A stretch of 64,000 nucleotides of DNA from Fuerstiella marisgermanici (GCF_001983935.1 NZ_CP017641.1:6791001-6855000), one strand, 5' to 3'. Positions 44,750 to 54,491 are shown, numbered from the stretch's first letter. The notes: generated by a model from the letters alone, not told the origin. Numbers and translations are program-made.

Positions 44750-46342
44750 GTGTTCTTCTTGAAAAGCATTCGACGCCGCCTGGTCACCGGATTTACGGTT
44801 GCCTTTGTGCTGCTGCTACTGATGGCCAGTGCTGCGATCTGGGGCCTGAATCGCCATCAGCACGCGGTCTCCACCATTCACCACCTTGTCCATCACAGCC
44901 CGGACAAAGCTCAGTTGGAATCCGCCATCAATCGGATCATCCTGCCGTTCACGCCTTCCAAAAGCGAAGTGGCAGAAGCGATGCAGAAGGATTTTCTGTC
45001 GCGCATCGTGACCGCTCGCAAAGAAGCCGACACCTACTATCGTCGCAGCGAAGAAGCGGCACGCGATCCGAGCCAGTTTGTGCCTGGTCGAGGCGGTACG
45101 TACCCGCTGCTGACGCGTTACATGGATAAGGTGTACGAAGGTCTGGGCAATCTTGACGCGCTCGCAAGCGAATTTCAGTTTGCCCCTGGCACCGATGAAA
45201 AGACCCGAACCACTCACATCGCTGCCATCAAACAAGCGGCCATGGAACAGGTTGCCGTCCTGCACGAAAACCTGAATCGACTGCCCGACTACGACAAACA
45301 GAAACACGTTGCAGCGTCACTGATCGGCGAGCAACGGCAATCGACTCGCATGCTGAAGAACGTGCGAATCATCATTCTCGTCGCCGTGATCGCGTACGGC
45401 ATCACGATCTTCTTCGGCTTCCGCTGGGTGTCTAATCCTTTGCGAGCCATCGCGAGTGGCGCATCTCGCATTGCCAACGGCGATACGGATTACCGGCTCG
45501 AACCAGTCTCCCACTGGAAGGATGAATTCTTCGACCTGACCGAAAACTTCAACCGCATGGCAGACCGGTTTCACGAATCGGAAGACCATCTCAGCGCAAA
45601 GGTCGAAGAACGCAGCCGTCAACTAGTGCGATCCGAACGGCTGGCTGGAGTCGGTTTTCTGGCGGCCGGCGTGGCTCACGAAATTAACAATCCGCTGCAG
45701 GCAATGTCGATGGCGGCGGAATCCGTCCAGTTCCGACTGCACGAGCACCTTCCGCCGGACAACGCTGATACGAAGGAAGTGATGGAACGCCTGGACATGA
45801 TTCAGCGTGAATCCAAACGCTGTGGCCAGATCACACGCCGACTTCTGGACTTCGCTCGCAACGAACGCCAGGAAAAACTGCCGGACGATCTCACGCGAGT
45901 CATCGGCGAAGTGCTGGCCATGATTCGCCCGATGAGTAAGTATCAGGATCGCGAAATAATCTTCGACCGCAGTGCGCCGCTGATTATGGAAATCAACGCA
46001 TCGCAGATGAAGCAGGTGATGTTAAACCTCATCGCCAACGCGCTGCAGGCCACGGATTCCGGTGGGCGAGTGGAAGTGCGTATCGAAGAGCACACCGACT
46101 GGGTCGTCGTAGCCGTCAAAGATAATGGACACGGCATGAAGCCGGAGAACGTGGACAATCTTTTCGAGCCGTTTTACACAACGAAGGAAACCGGTGAAGG
46201 TACGGGACTCGGTTTAAGTATCACTCACCGCATTGTGGTCGACCATTCGGGCACGATTGACCCTCACAGCGACGGGCCTGGCAAGGGCAGCACCTTCCGG
46301 CTAAGGTTGCCCAGACGACAGCCGCAACAAAAGGCCGCGTGA
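44750..46342 (+). CDS. HAMP-domain sensor histidine kinase (HEINNP type)
   Basis: 530 aa. GTG 44750 is chosen because GGGAGG lies five to ten bases before it; a TTG at 44717 is possible. A membrane helix (RLVTGFTVAFVLLLLMASAAIW) and a second one near residue 205 (IIILVAVIAYGITIFFGF) enclose a mainly helical periplasmic domain, suggesting a four-helix-bundle sensor. HAMP follows (NPLRAIASGASRIANGDTDY). The H-box GVAHEINNPLQAMSMAAES has its His near residue 310, and the ATPase motifs are NLIANALQAT, DNGHGMKPENV and GTGLGLSI. No cognate response regulator lies beside it, so it is an orphan in this window. Confidence 0.93.
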   Translation: MFFLKSIRRRLVTGFTVAFVLLLLMASAAIWGLNRHQHAVSTIHHLVHHSPDKAQLESAINRIILPFTPSKSEVAEAMQKDFLSRIVTARKEADTYYRRSEEAARDPSQFVPGRGGTYPLLTRYMDKVYEGLGNLDALASEFQFAPGTDEKTRTTHIAAIKQAAMEQVAVLHENLNRLPDYDKQKHVAASLIGEQRQSTRMLKNVRIIILVAVIAYGITIFFGFRWVSNPLRAIASGASRIANGDTDYRLEPVSHWKDEFFDLTENFNRMADRFHESEDHLSAKVEERSRQLVRSERLAGVGFLAAGVAHEINNPLQAMSMAAESVQFRLHEHLPPDNADTKEVMERLDMIQRESKRCGQITRRLLDFARNERQEKLPDDLTRVIGEVLAMIRPMSKYQDREIIFDRSAPLIMEINASQMKQVMLNLIANALQATDSGGRVEVRIEEHTDWVVVAVKDNGHGMKPENVDNLFEPFYTTKETGEGTGLGLSITHRIVVDHSGTIDPHSDGPGKGSTFRLRLPRRQPQQKAA

Positions 46343-46349
46343 ATTCAAC

Positions 46350-46407
46350 CACGTAGCCGCGTCTCTCCCAAACGCGAAATCGAGTCTCGGAGAGACTCGG
46401 CTACGTG
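46350..46407. repeat. Long inverted repeat (REP-like or terminator)
   Basis: CACGTAGCCGCGTCTCTCC (46350-46368) pairs with GGAGAGACTCGGCTACGTG (46389-46407), 18 of 19 bases, with a 20-base loop that itself contains CGAGTCTC. It starts eight bases after the kinase stop. No T-run follows. The arms resemble the palindrome before sthA, so a dispersed REP-type element is more likely than a simple terminator. Confidence 0.65.
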
Positions 46408-46462
46408 TCGACGGTAGGTTCTCATCTGCCGGTCGCCTCAGATTTTCAACTGCCCTGCCATC

Positions 46463-47026
46463 ATGTCCGACGTCACCGTTCTTCTAAACGCTATCGAACA
46501 GGGGAAGGCTCGCAGTGAGGACCTGCTGCCGATGGTGTATGACGAATTGCGTCGTTTGGCGGCCGGACATATGCAGCGCGAACGTCCCGGCCAGACTCTG
46601 CAGGCCACGGCGTTGGTCCACGAAGCATTTCTTCGACTGGTCGGCAATGACGACGCCACATGGGAAAACCGCCGCCACTTCTTCGGTGCGGCCGCGCTAG
46701 CTATGCAACGTATTCTTGTTGAGCAGGCTCGCCGCAAACAACGCCGGAAGCACGGTGGGGACGTGCAGCAAGTTCATCTGTCCGACATGGATATCGTGGC
46801 TGAAAACCTTTCCGCTGCCGACGACCTGCTGGCGATCGACGAAGCTCTGCAGGAATTCACCGACCAGGATCCGGACAAGGCCGAACTGGTACGACTTCGC
46901 TACTTTGCTGGTCTGACTGAACCCGAAGCTGCCGCCGCCCTCAACATTTCCCGCGCCACCGCGTCTCGCTGGTGGACGTATGCGAAGGCCTGGCTGTTTG
47001 CCCGGGTGAACGGCAGCGCTGAATGA
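46463..47026 (+). CDS. ECF sigma factor, TIGR02999 family
   Basis: 187-aa RNA polymerase sigma factor. The opening VTVLLNAIEQGKARSEDLLPMVYDELRRLA is region 2 of the TIGR02999 (Sig-70_X6) group, which is much expanded in planctomycetes; QATALVHEAFLRLV and NRRHFFGAAALAMQRILVEQAR follow in standard order. Region 4 near residue 135-185 (KAELVRLRYFAGLTEPEAAAALNISRATASRWW) carries the helix-turn-helix. It ends 117 bases before the large Ser/Thr kinase, the usual pairing in this group, where phosphorylation is thought to control the sigma factor because no anti-sigma factor is encoded. None is seen here either. Confidence 0.94.
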   Translation: MSDVTVLLNAIEQGKARSEDLLPMVYDELRRLAAGHMQRERPGQTLQATALVHEAFLRLVGNDDATWENRRHFFGAAALAMQRILVEQARRKQRRKHGGDVQQVHLSDMDIVAENLSAADDLLAIDEALQEFTDQDPDKAELVRLRYFAGLTEPEAAAALNISRATASRWWTYAKAWLFARVNGSAE

Positions 47027-47143
47027 GCTGCGTGGCTGGCTTCGCCCCAAAAATCCACGGGTCCTGCAGAATTCTGTGAGGCGCTTTGCTTTTGGTTGTC
47101 GCATGACTGAATAGAACGATTACTCTATTCGGCGGAGCAACCC

Positions 47144-50100
47144 ATGTCAGACGCGGAAAACCCAGAGAAAAGCAACGATTCCACCACTGAGTCTGACTCA
47201 GTAGTCGGCGACGGTGCGTCTTCGATTTCTCCGAATTCCATCGAAGGTCTCTTCCTTCAGGCCCTGCAGAAAGAGACGCCGGCCGAACGAGAAGCGTATC
47301 TGGACGAAGTCTGTGGCGACGACGAGCAACGCCGTCGCCGACTGAAGGCGCTGCTGCTGGCGTTTGACGATGCGGGCAGTTTTCTGGAAACGCCAGCCGC
47401 TGGTCCTCGCCCAAACGGCGAGATCTCGCTTAGCTTTCTGAAGCCGATCGACAAGGATGGTTGCCTGGGCGCTATCGGTCCGTATGAAGTGCTGGAAGTC
47501 ATTGGGCGAGGTGGCATGGGCCTCGTGTTGCGAGCCGTCGACCTTAAACTCAACCGTGTCGTCGCCGTCAAAGTGCTGCTGCCGGAACTGGCCGCCAATC
47601 CGAACGCTCGACGACGTTTTCTGCGAGAAGCTCAGGCCGCTGCGGCCGTCAGTCATCCGCATGTGGTAACAATTCACGCAGTGGAAGAAGCAAAGGACGC
47701 TGACGACGGCACATCAACTCCGCCGTTTCTGGTGATGGAATGCGTCGTTGGTCAGTCGCTGCAGCAGAAGCTGGACAACGTCGGATCGCTGCGGTTGGCG
47801 GAAACCCTGCGCATCAGCCGGCAGATTGGCGAAGGTCTGGCGGCCGCTCATAAGCAGGGATTGATTCACCGCGACATCAAGCCCGCGAATATTCTTCTGG
47901 AAAACGGCGTCGAGCGAGTCAAAATCACCGACTTCGGACTGGCTCGAGCGATCGACGATATAACGGTCACTCGCACCGGAGAAGTCAGTGGCACTCCTCA
48001 ATACATGTCGCCCGAACAGGCAGGAGGCGAACGAGTCGACCATCGCAGCGATCTGTTTAGTCTGGGCTGCGTGATGTACGCCATGTGTACCGGACACAGT
48101 CCGTTTCGCGGCGACAGTCTGGCTCACGTGATCAAACGAGTCACCCAGGACACCCCACGTCCGATCGCCGAACAGAATGCCGAAGTGCCGCCGTGGCTGG
48201 TTCAAATCATCGACTGCCTGTTGCAGAAGAACGCCGATGAACGCTTTCAAAGTGCGGAAGGCTTGGTCGCCATTTTGGATCAGCATCTGGCCAGAATTCA
48301 GCAGCCGACAGATTCGGGAAGCCATTCGCTGATCAACCAACAGGTGCCCGCAGGTGCGGCTCCCGGGGTTTCACAGCCCAATGAGTCGACTGCACCTCAG
48401 CCTGGTCATCGGGGACCGGACGAAACCATAATGCCACAATGGCTACTAACACCTGTCGCGCCCTGGCGTCTGCGTCTTTCGAATTGGTTGCTCCTGATCG
48501 GAATTCCAGCTTTGTGCAGTGGACTGCTGGGAATCGCGGCAGCGGCAAATAACTACCAATTGCAAATCGCGTCGCTTCGCCCGATTGATCCACTGACGCT
48601 GACATTCTGGTTGCTCGGACTTGCTCTCGTGACATTGTTGCCCGCTGCCGTACTGCGTGTCTCAGAACGAAAGACACCACCGTCAGCAGGTTCGCTGATT
48701 GCCTGGTTTCTGGTGGGCGGTCCAATCGGAATCATTATCTGGCTCCTCGAACGCGAGCACTTTCATCGGCGGATGCAGAATTCCGTGAGCGAAGATCGAG
48801 CTTCCAGCCGTCACGATCTGCCATCACCGCCCACGCCGCAACTACCCGCTACCGAACGGATGACATCCGCTCAATTCAGCGAAGCCGGATCGCCGGTAGT
48901 GGAGTCCGGACGAGGACACACTTCGCCTAAACGCGCTCAAGCGGCTCCTGCCGGACAATCGACCCATGCGCGGGTCGGAAGCTACCTGATCCGAAGTTCC
49001 GTTTTCTGCTGGGTGCTGCCGTTAACGGTCATGGTGATCGGCCTGATTGTTCAGGAAGGTGACCTCATGGAAACTGGTGGTCCGTTTTGGGCAATTGCCA
49101 CACCTTTCTGTGCGCTCGCGGCTGGGATTGGTTATGTGCTGCGATATATCATCGATAAGAAGCAGGAAAAACATGCTCCACTGTTCCTTGCCCGTTTTTT
49201 CACCGGCGCTACGATTGTTGCATTCCTGGTATCCGTCGCATTCTTGTGGCAGGAGCGGCGAGAACAGATTATGCCGAAGTACAGACCGCCAGAGCAAGGA
49301 ATGCTCATGGACGAGCACGCGCGCTCAGGCTCTCAGGATTTCGCTTCTGGAGCAAATGCCGGAAGCGAACCCATGGAATCGAAGTCAACGACCGTCGTCT
49401 CTGAGATTAAGGGAGCTGAATCCACCGTGATGTCCGCTCAACCGGCGGAAGGCGAGCGAGCGGGGACGTTGCAGGTGACGGTGGAAGATGATGGCATGCG
49501 GTTGGTGGTGCGTCGCAAAAGTGCCTTCGGCGGCTATGTGCCTGGTTCGGAACAGCAGGTGGACAATGTCGGGTATTCGCAACTGCGTCTGCACCCCGGT
49601 GACTACGAACTGGGCATTCAGGATCGGTTGTTCGGCTGGCCGTTCGCGTTTCGAACTTCCAACATCAATGTGAAGGAAGGGGACAGAGAGGAATTCACGG
49701 TCAAACGCGATCTGGCCGCGCTGCCACAGAAGTCTAACAACCTCATTCTTTGGGACGGCGTCGAGTTCCGGCCGTCGGATGGCTTTCTAAGCTGGAGTGT
49801 CAATCAGCGATTTGCCATCAACCAACTTCTGGCATCGTTCGAAAAGCCTGTCGCAACGGACGAGATCGTTTCCCGGACAAGTGCCAATATCAAATACCTG
49901 AAGAAGGCGCACGGAAACAACTTCTATCCGGATTCCGTTCCCGAAACGATCACCGACATCTTCGACCCGCTGCCGGAGTTCATCGTGCCCGGTGAAGCTG
50001 ACGGCACGCTCCAACTGGCCCGTCCATCGCGAGCAACGGTTGAAGTGTCGCTGCTGACTGGCGGACTGGATGTCACGATTACTGCTCTGGACAAGAACGC

Positions 50101-50632
50101 TGGCGTGGCAACCCGGCGTCTCGGCGGCTTCGCGACGTTGCCGAGCAAAACGTACCCGCTGCCTGCTGGTGAGTACGAAGTTGCAGTGAGCGATGCCATT
50201 GCCCATTGGTCGCAGTACGACAGCAATACGTTTCAAAGCCAGAACCTTACGAGGAAGGTGCTGAAGTTGAAGCTGGAAGCTGATGCCAGCGAAGAACTTG
50301 AATTCAGCCGCGATCTGCAGGCTTTGGTCGATTTCGACACGACCTCCGTCAATATCGTGAACTTCGAGACTCTGAAGTTTGTGTGGGGTAAGTCAGGCGT
50401 GTTTTCGAACGCCTCGTACAATTGCAACCATGCTCAGGCTAAGTGCGTGCAGCGATTGTTGAAGGCAGTGATCGATGAAACACACGACGTCGCGGAATCG
50501 GAATTAGTGGAAACTGGTGGTCAGCCCATGAAAGAGCTGTTTCCCGGCATCACCAATAAGACGGGCCATTGGGCATTGATCAAGCCCGGCGAAAAACCGA
50601 ACACCTGGCGGCTGGCCCCGCTTAAAGAATGA
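47144..50632 (+). CDS. Giant membrane Ser/Thr protein kinase with duplicated C-terminal module
   Basis: 1162 aa. A N-terminal domain (FLQALQKETPAEREAYLDEV, region of residues 35-90) is typical of planctomycete kinases beside ECF sigma genes. The kinase (about 110-395) has GRGGMGLVLRAVD, AVKVLLPE, HRDIKPANILL, DFGLARA and GTPQYMSPEQ, all catalytic residues present. About six hydrophobic helices follow between residues 440 and 705. The last 390 residues contain two tandem copies (near 773-950 and 953-1162) of a beta-rich module (GTLQVTVEDDGMRLVV, LHPGDYELGIQD) plus a helical part ending VPGEADGTLQLARP or IKPGEKPNTWRLAPL. The modules are probably extracytoplasmic sensors. Confidence 0.92.
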   Translation: MSDAENPEKSNDSTTESDSVVGDGASSISPNSIEGLFLQALQKETPAEREAYLDEVCGDDEQRRRRLKALLLAFDDAGSFLETPAAGPRPNGEISLSFLKPIDKDGCLGAIGPYEVLEVIGRGGMGLVLRAVDLKLNRVVAVKVLLPELAANPNARRRFLREAQAAAAVSHPHVVTIHAVEEAKDADDGTSTPPFLVMECVVGQSLQQKLDNVGSLRLAETLRISRQIGEGLAAAHKQGLIHRDIKPANILLENGVERVKITDFGLARAIDDITVTRTGEVSGTPQYMSPEQAGGERVDHRSDLFSLGCVMYAMCTGHSPFRGDSLAHVIKRVTQDTPRPIAEQNAEVPPWLVQIIDCLLQKNADERFQSAEGLVAILDQHLARIQQPTDSGSHSLINQQVPAGAAPGVSQPNESTAPQPGHRGPDETIMPQWLLTPVAPWRLRLSNWLLLIGIPALCSGLLGIAAAANNYQLQIASLRPIDPLTLTFWLLGLALVTLLPAAVLRVSERKTPPSAGSLIAWFLVGGPIGIIIWLLEREHFHRRMQNSVSEDRASSRHDLPSPPTPQLPATERMTSAQFSEAGSPVVESGRGHTSPKRAQAAPAGQSTHARVGSYLIRSSVFCWVLPLTVMVIGLIVQEGDLMETGGPFWAIATPFCALAAGIGYVLRYIIDKKQEKHAPLFLARFFTGATIVAFLVSVAFLWQERREQIMPKYRPPEQGMLMDEHARSGSQDFASGANAGSEPMESKSTTVVSEIKGAESTVMSAQPAEGERAGTLQVTVEDDGMRLVVRRKSAFGGYVPGSEQQVDNVGYSQLRLHPGDYELGIQDRLFGWPFAFRTSNINVKEGDREEFTVKRDLAALPQKSNNLILWDGVEFRPSDGFLSWSVNQRFAINQLLASFEKPVATDEIVSRTSANIKYLKKAHGNNFYPDSVPETITDIFDPLPEFIVPGEADGTLQLARPSRATVEVSLLTGGLDVTITALDKNAGVATRRLGGFATLPSKTYPLPAGEYEVAVSDAIAHWSQYDSNTFQSQNLTRKVLKLKLEADASEELEFSRDLQALVDFDTTSVNIVNFETLKFVWGKSGVFSNASYNCNHAQAKCVQRLLKAVIDETHDVAESELVETGGQPMKELFPGITNKTGHWALIKPGEKPNTWRLAPLKE

Positions 50633-50705
50633 GTTCCAGGCTTGGGCGAATCTACCTACAGCGTTTCACTCTGACTTGTGGCCGCGAAAATCGGTTATTG
50701 TCCTA

Positions 50706-50723
50706 CGTGGGCCGGTTCCCACG
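50706..50723. repeat. Small palindrome between convergent genes
   Basis: CGTGGG-CCGGTT-CCCACG, 6-bp stem, preceded by CTA and followed by AGCC. It lies between the convergent kinase and TadE-like genes and may be a terminator for either side or another short dispersed palindrome. Confidence 0.4.
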
Positions 50724-50814
50724 AGCCAGAACCGTCCACAACAAAACGTAAATTGCTCTAACCGAAGCCGCAACCGCCTGCGGCGGCCCGAAGAAAACGC
50801 AACGGCGGAAATCG

Positions 50815-51282
50815 CTATTCGTGGCGCATGGTGGTTTCGGCGCGAAGAGTGCGGCCGCTGAGATATCTGCCAGCGAGATAACTGACTTTGTTATAGGGCA
50901 CGGACACAGTGACGGTCACGAGGTCGTACGGTTGAGCATTGACAAGCTGGTGGCCGGTGGTGTTGTTGTTCGGGTCGGGCGTGATCGTAATACCGACGGT
51001 GATGTCAGAACTGGCCGCCCCAACAGAGGCCGACAGCTTGTCCTGAATGTATTGTTCGATCGTCGTGTTATCACTGCCATCCAGCACGGCTCGCCTCGCC
51101 GCTTCACGCGCTGCGTTGGTCACCAGCTGTGCGACCATCATGCCGCGGCCGAATTCGACGATGCCCAGGATCACCATGAAGAACATGGGTATAACAATGG
51201 CCGCTTCGACCAGTGCGGCGCCTTTTCGCGGAGCGTTACGCCGCGTGCTGAATCTGGTTGTGTTGGGGAGTTGAAGTCTCAT
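50815..51282 (-). CDS. TadE-like pseudopilin family protein
   Basis: 155 aa. A basic N-terminus (NTTRFSTRRNAPRKGAALVEAAIVIPM) leads to a hydrophobic helix with the TadE-type ALVEAAIVIP signature, where the Glu corresponds to Glu+5 of type IV pilin-like proteins, then FFMVILGIVEFGRGMMVAQ and AAREAARRAV. The C-terminal 95 residues are a beta-rich soluble domain. TadE and TadF are minor pseudopilins of Flp pili. No TadA, TadB, TadC or flp gene is in this window, so the secretion machinery must be elsewhere, or the protein serves another surface structure. It follows the VWA protein on the same strand after 80 bases. Confidence 0.86.
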   Translation of the reverse strand: MRLQLPNTTRFSTRRNAPRKGAALVEAAIVIPMFFMVILGIVEFGRGMMVAQLVTNAAREAARRAVLDGSDNTTIEQYIQDKLSASVGAASSDITVGITITPDPNNNTTGHQLVNAQPYDLVTVTVSVPYNKVSYLAGRYLSGRTLRAETTMRHE

Positions 51283-51362
51283 CTTGATAATCTGCTATTC
51301 GAACCTTTAACAGGATCTGTGCGGCCACGGAAGCCTATTGGGGACTGTTATTCTGGGGGCTG

Positions 51363-53516
51363 CTATTCGACCATCCTTGAACCAGGTCTGTCGATAATGA
51401 ATTTCAGCACATCGACCAGTTGCTGTTCGTATTCGGCAGGGTTGCCTGATCCTCGGGAACTCTGTCCGTTGACATCGGTACTCGCTATGCGAGCGACTCG
51501 GTCCATGAAGTCGTAGTCCGTTCCGAGACCCATGCCGACACCGTACATTCGGCCTCGCTGAGTTCGGTAGAATTGCTGTGTCTGCATCAGCACGGAATTA
51601 AACCAGTCGTAACCCGTCGGGTAGAACTCATCACTGCTGTTGGCCGAAATGTAATCGTCAAGTTCCGTCTGCTCGGCGTCCCATGAGTTCGGCATGCCGT
51701 CGGTGACGAGCACAATGACTTTCGACGTGAATGACCGTCCCTGAGCACCAATCGGATCATCGTTCGGATTCGACGCGGCCGTTTTTTGGCGAAGGTGTCT
51801 TCTCGCGAGATCGATACCACTTTCGGTGGAAGTTGTCGCTCCGATGTCACTCGCAGCCTGCAACGTTGTGCAGGCCAGCATTGCCGCATCGAAATCGGAA
51901 GTCAGTGGTTGAACAATATTTGGGCCGTGCCATCCATCGCGTCCGTCAAACGTCACGATCGACACGCGGTCACCGCCTCCGGCTGTCACCAGTGCATTTT
52001 TCTCTTTCACGTGTTGAAGCCCGGCAATCAAGGCGCGGCGCACGGAATGCATTGGTTCGCTGCGAGGTGGAAACTGATAGACACCGCCCGCCGTCGTTTC
52101 AGAACGAAACGGACAGTCCGGATTCAGAGCTGATAGCGGTGTTTTGCCGGTGAGATTCGGGTTTGAGTTGGAGCTGTTGTCAAACTCAGGAGATCGTTCG
52201 CGACCCCAGTCCATCATGAACTGCACATAGGTTCGATACCCAATCCAGTTCCTCCATCCCCACGGTGCGGACGCTGTTGGAAACGAGGTTGTATTCGGGT
52301 TGTTGAAGTTGTAGATGCGGTCTCCGTCATAATTGACCGGCAGCCATGTCCATTTGTACTCACCGCGCCGAGGGCAGCCCGGATAGGAGTTAGCAACAGG
52401 GCTTGGTAAAGCTGTCAGGCCGAGTGATGCTGCGCTCCACAATCCGCCATTGTAGACGCGTGCGGCCATAAGCATTTGAAAGCGGAATTCGGTCGCGAGG
52501 CCGTTCGTGCCGGTGGGATGCTCAAGCCAGCCGGTTGTTGGTGGAGTCGGCGGGCCCCCAGATGGAGGCGGCGTATAGTCATCGTCGTCATCATCGTCGG
52601 GCGGCGGCTCTTCGCCGACATAGGTGCCACGCATGATGTAGTCGAGATACCGCGACCAGTAGTTGAAGTTCACCGCAGAGTCGGGTGTCGGCAGGGCGTT
52701 GGGAAGTACGGATGCGATCTGGTTGTCAATGATCCATGCGTAAGCTTTTTGTTTGCGAGTTGGCTCATCATCGGAATTAAATATTCGGTACGTCGCGGCA
52801 ATCGCAGTGTCCGTTAAAGGGCCGTCGTCTTTCGTCATCTCGGCGTACGCGTACTGATCTGCCGACACGCCAAGCGGAGCGCCAAGGTACTCTTCCGCTC
52901 CCGGATAAGTGCCGAACCCGAAGTCCGAATACACCCGTTGCATCAGGTCGGTGGCGACGGTCGAGTAGCTGGTGGCTGAATATTGAGCGGTAATGGCGTC
53001 GGTGGCCCAGCAGGGTTCTGTGTCATCATTCATGGAACCAGAAAGGTCCACCACAAAAACAATGTCGCGCGGGTTCAGCATTCCGATCGCGGAGGCACTC
53101 ATGTCATAGGTGTCGGTCCCCATAACCGGCGCGAAGAAGTGCTTTTGGTTGGTCACTCGAGCGGTCACGCGAACGGCATTCGCGGACGTCGGGTCTGCTA
53201 CAAACGACTTCGCCGAAAAATCGAAGAAGCCGAGTTCAATGTCGGAATCGTCGATCGTGACTGGATCGCCAGCCGCCTTGTTCAACAGCGCGATGCTTTT
53301 GGCAGACGCCCTTGCGGTCTCAGCGCCGACAGGTATGTCCTGAGCGGCGGCGAGTGCGGCGGCGTCTGCAGTGCCTTGTAGTTGAGTTCGCACGACAGCC
53401 ATGTGGCCCACGTCGACCGTCAGCGATACAAAGGCCATGACGGCTACCAGCAGAATGACCGCCAGAACCAGTATGACACCTCGTCGCGTCTGTTTTTCGC
53501 CTATGTGTTTCTTCAT
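51363..53516 (-). CDS. TadG-like protein with von Willebrand A domain
   Basis: 717 aa from ATG 53516 (the frame extends to 53570). The N-terminal helix RRGVILVLAVILLVAVMAFVSLTVDVGHM and QLQGTADAAALAAAQ are the TadG/pilus-assembly (TadE-like N-terminal) signature. A VWA domain starts near residue 148 with IVFVVDLSGSMNDD, the MIDAS metal site DxSxS, and continues through VSIVTFDGRDGW and VIVLVTDGMPNSWD. A Pro/Asp-rich linker (seven consecutive Asp near residue 320, flanked by PPP) interrupts the domain, so VWA halves may be separated by a large insertion. Surface adhesion is the usual role. The first Met gives AAGQ-like residues that lack a ribosome-binding site. Confidence 0.88.
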   Translation of the reverse strand: MKKHIGEKQTRRGVILVLAVILLVAVMAFVSLTVDVGHMAVVRTQLQGTADAAALAAAQDIPVGAETARASAKSIALLNKAAGDPVTIDDSDIELGFFDFSAKSFVADPTSANAVRVTARVTNQKHFFAPVMGTDTYDMSASAIGMLNPRDIVFVVDLSGSMNDDTEPCWATDAITAQYSATSYSTVATDLMQRVYSDFGFGTYPGAEEYLGAPLGVSADQYAYAEMTKDDGPLTDTAIAATYRIFNSDDEPTRKQKAYAWIIDNQIASVLPNALPTPDSAVNFNYWSRYLDYIMRGTYVGEEPPPDDDDDDDYTPPPSGGPPTPPTTGWLEHPTGTNGLATEFRFQMLMAARVYNGGLWSAASLGLTALPSPVANSYPGCPRRGEYKWTWLPVNYDGDRIYNFNNPNTTSFPTASAPWGWRNWIGYRTYVQFMMDWGRERSPEFDNSSNSNPNLTGKTPLSALNPDCPFRSETTAGGVYQFPPRSEPMHSVRRALIAGLQHVKEKNALVTAGGGDRVSIVTFDGRDGWHGPNIVQPLTSDFDAAMLACTTLQAASDIGATTSTESGIDLARRHLRQKTAASNPNDDPIGAQGRSFTSKVIVLVTDGMPNSWDAEQTELDDYISANSSDEFYPTGYDWFNSVLMQTQQFYRTQRGRMYGVGMGLGTDYDFMDRVARIASTDVNGQSSRGSGNPAEYEQQLVDVLKFIIDRPGSRMVE

Positions 53517-53907
53517 AGCGCACCGCAGCCTTAAAATTTCCTGCTGCCGAACTTTTTGTCCGGCAGCCACAGGGAAAATAGTTCACGAAGCTGCGGCCAG
53601 CGCGAAATCCTTGGGGGATTTCGGACAACCACGTGTGCGGATGTGTTTCTGGATCGAATTTACATCCTTCAAACAAGCAGCGTAAGACCTGCCACGCGCC
53701 GGGACCCGGTACCGCCGGTTTTAGGGGTTCCGCCACTCGATAACTTTCTGCTGGCAGCACGGGGCCTGAGTTGGACAGAACATCTTGCAGGCAAGAATCA
53801 GTCTGTCGTGTTTCCCACTGGCGATGGCTGTGGTTTGTGGCCTATACTGTTGCAGGAAGCCCTCGAAAGTCCCGTCTTTTTACTGCGTCTCCGCTCGGAA
53901 ACCACGC
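53517..53907. other. 391-bp divergent region
   Basis: Holds the promoters of the TadG/VWA operon (minus) and the small membrane protein at 53908 (plus). Frames across it overlap on both strands without recognisable features. No hairpin of note. Confidence 0.4.
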
Positions 53908-54096
53908 ATGTCGCCAATTGCTCAAAATGTTGTTTATGGTTCTCTGGTCGTTGCCGGACTGCTCGGACTGGCATGTCTGATCGACCTGATTATGGGCGTT
54001 CCGTTCGGTGGACAGACGCTGTATGACATTCTGTTCATCATCTCCGCAGGCATAACCGCTTACCTCGGCATTGATTGTCTGAAGGAAGCAAAATAG
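53908..54096 (+). CDS. Small two-helix membrane protein
   Basis: 62 aa if ATG 53908 is used (the open frame reaches back to 53785, but that part is Cys-rich and unlike protein). MSPIAQNVVYGSLVVAGLLG starts a first helix; FGGQTLYDILFIISAGITAYL forms a second, with a conserved-looking DLIMGVPF between them and GIDCLKEAK at the end. I recall short proteins of this shape, ending YLG-x-D-x-LKE, from planctomycetes. Function unknown, no operon partner. Confidence 0.65.
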   Translation: MSPIAQNVVYGSLVVAGLLGLACLIDLIMGVPFGGQTLYDILFIISAGITAYLGIDCLKEAK

Positions 54097-54491
54097 CTGA
54101 CCGGTATAACCGGACTCGGAGCACAGGCAGGGCAGCCAGGCGCGCCCGCAGGAAGCTCAAACGCGGCACAACGCGCAGGCCGCGAATCGACGTCGCAAAT
54201 TGCCTTGCTTCACACAGAAACACCGGCTGAACGACCGCAGGCGACGCTAGCAACGGCGGCAAATTTCCCAGCTTACGCCACCCGCATAACAGTTGCCGGA
54301 ATGGGCATGAGTTCACGTCGGTTAATGAGCTTAACGTTGTCAAGACGCGCTTTCGGCAGAGTCGATAGCTTCCGGCAGTCGGGCACATCACGCATCAAAC
54401 ATGCAATGCGTGTAGCCAGCACAATCCGTTTCATGTGCCCGCAGAAATTGACTCCGCCTGACGGCGGACGCCAGATCGGGAGACACAAACA
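54097..54491. other. 395-bp gap upstream of the cysteine-rich gene
   Basis: No gene recognised. Frames on both strands are Arg/Pro-rich and overlap one another. The promoter of the gene at 54492 should lie in its last 150 bases; GGGAG occurs 12 bases before that ATG. Confidence 0.4.
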
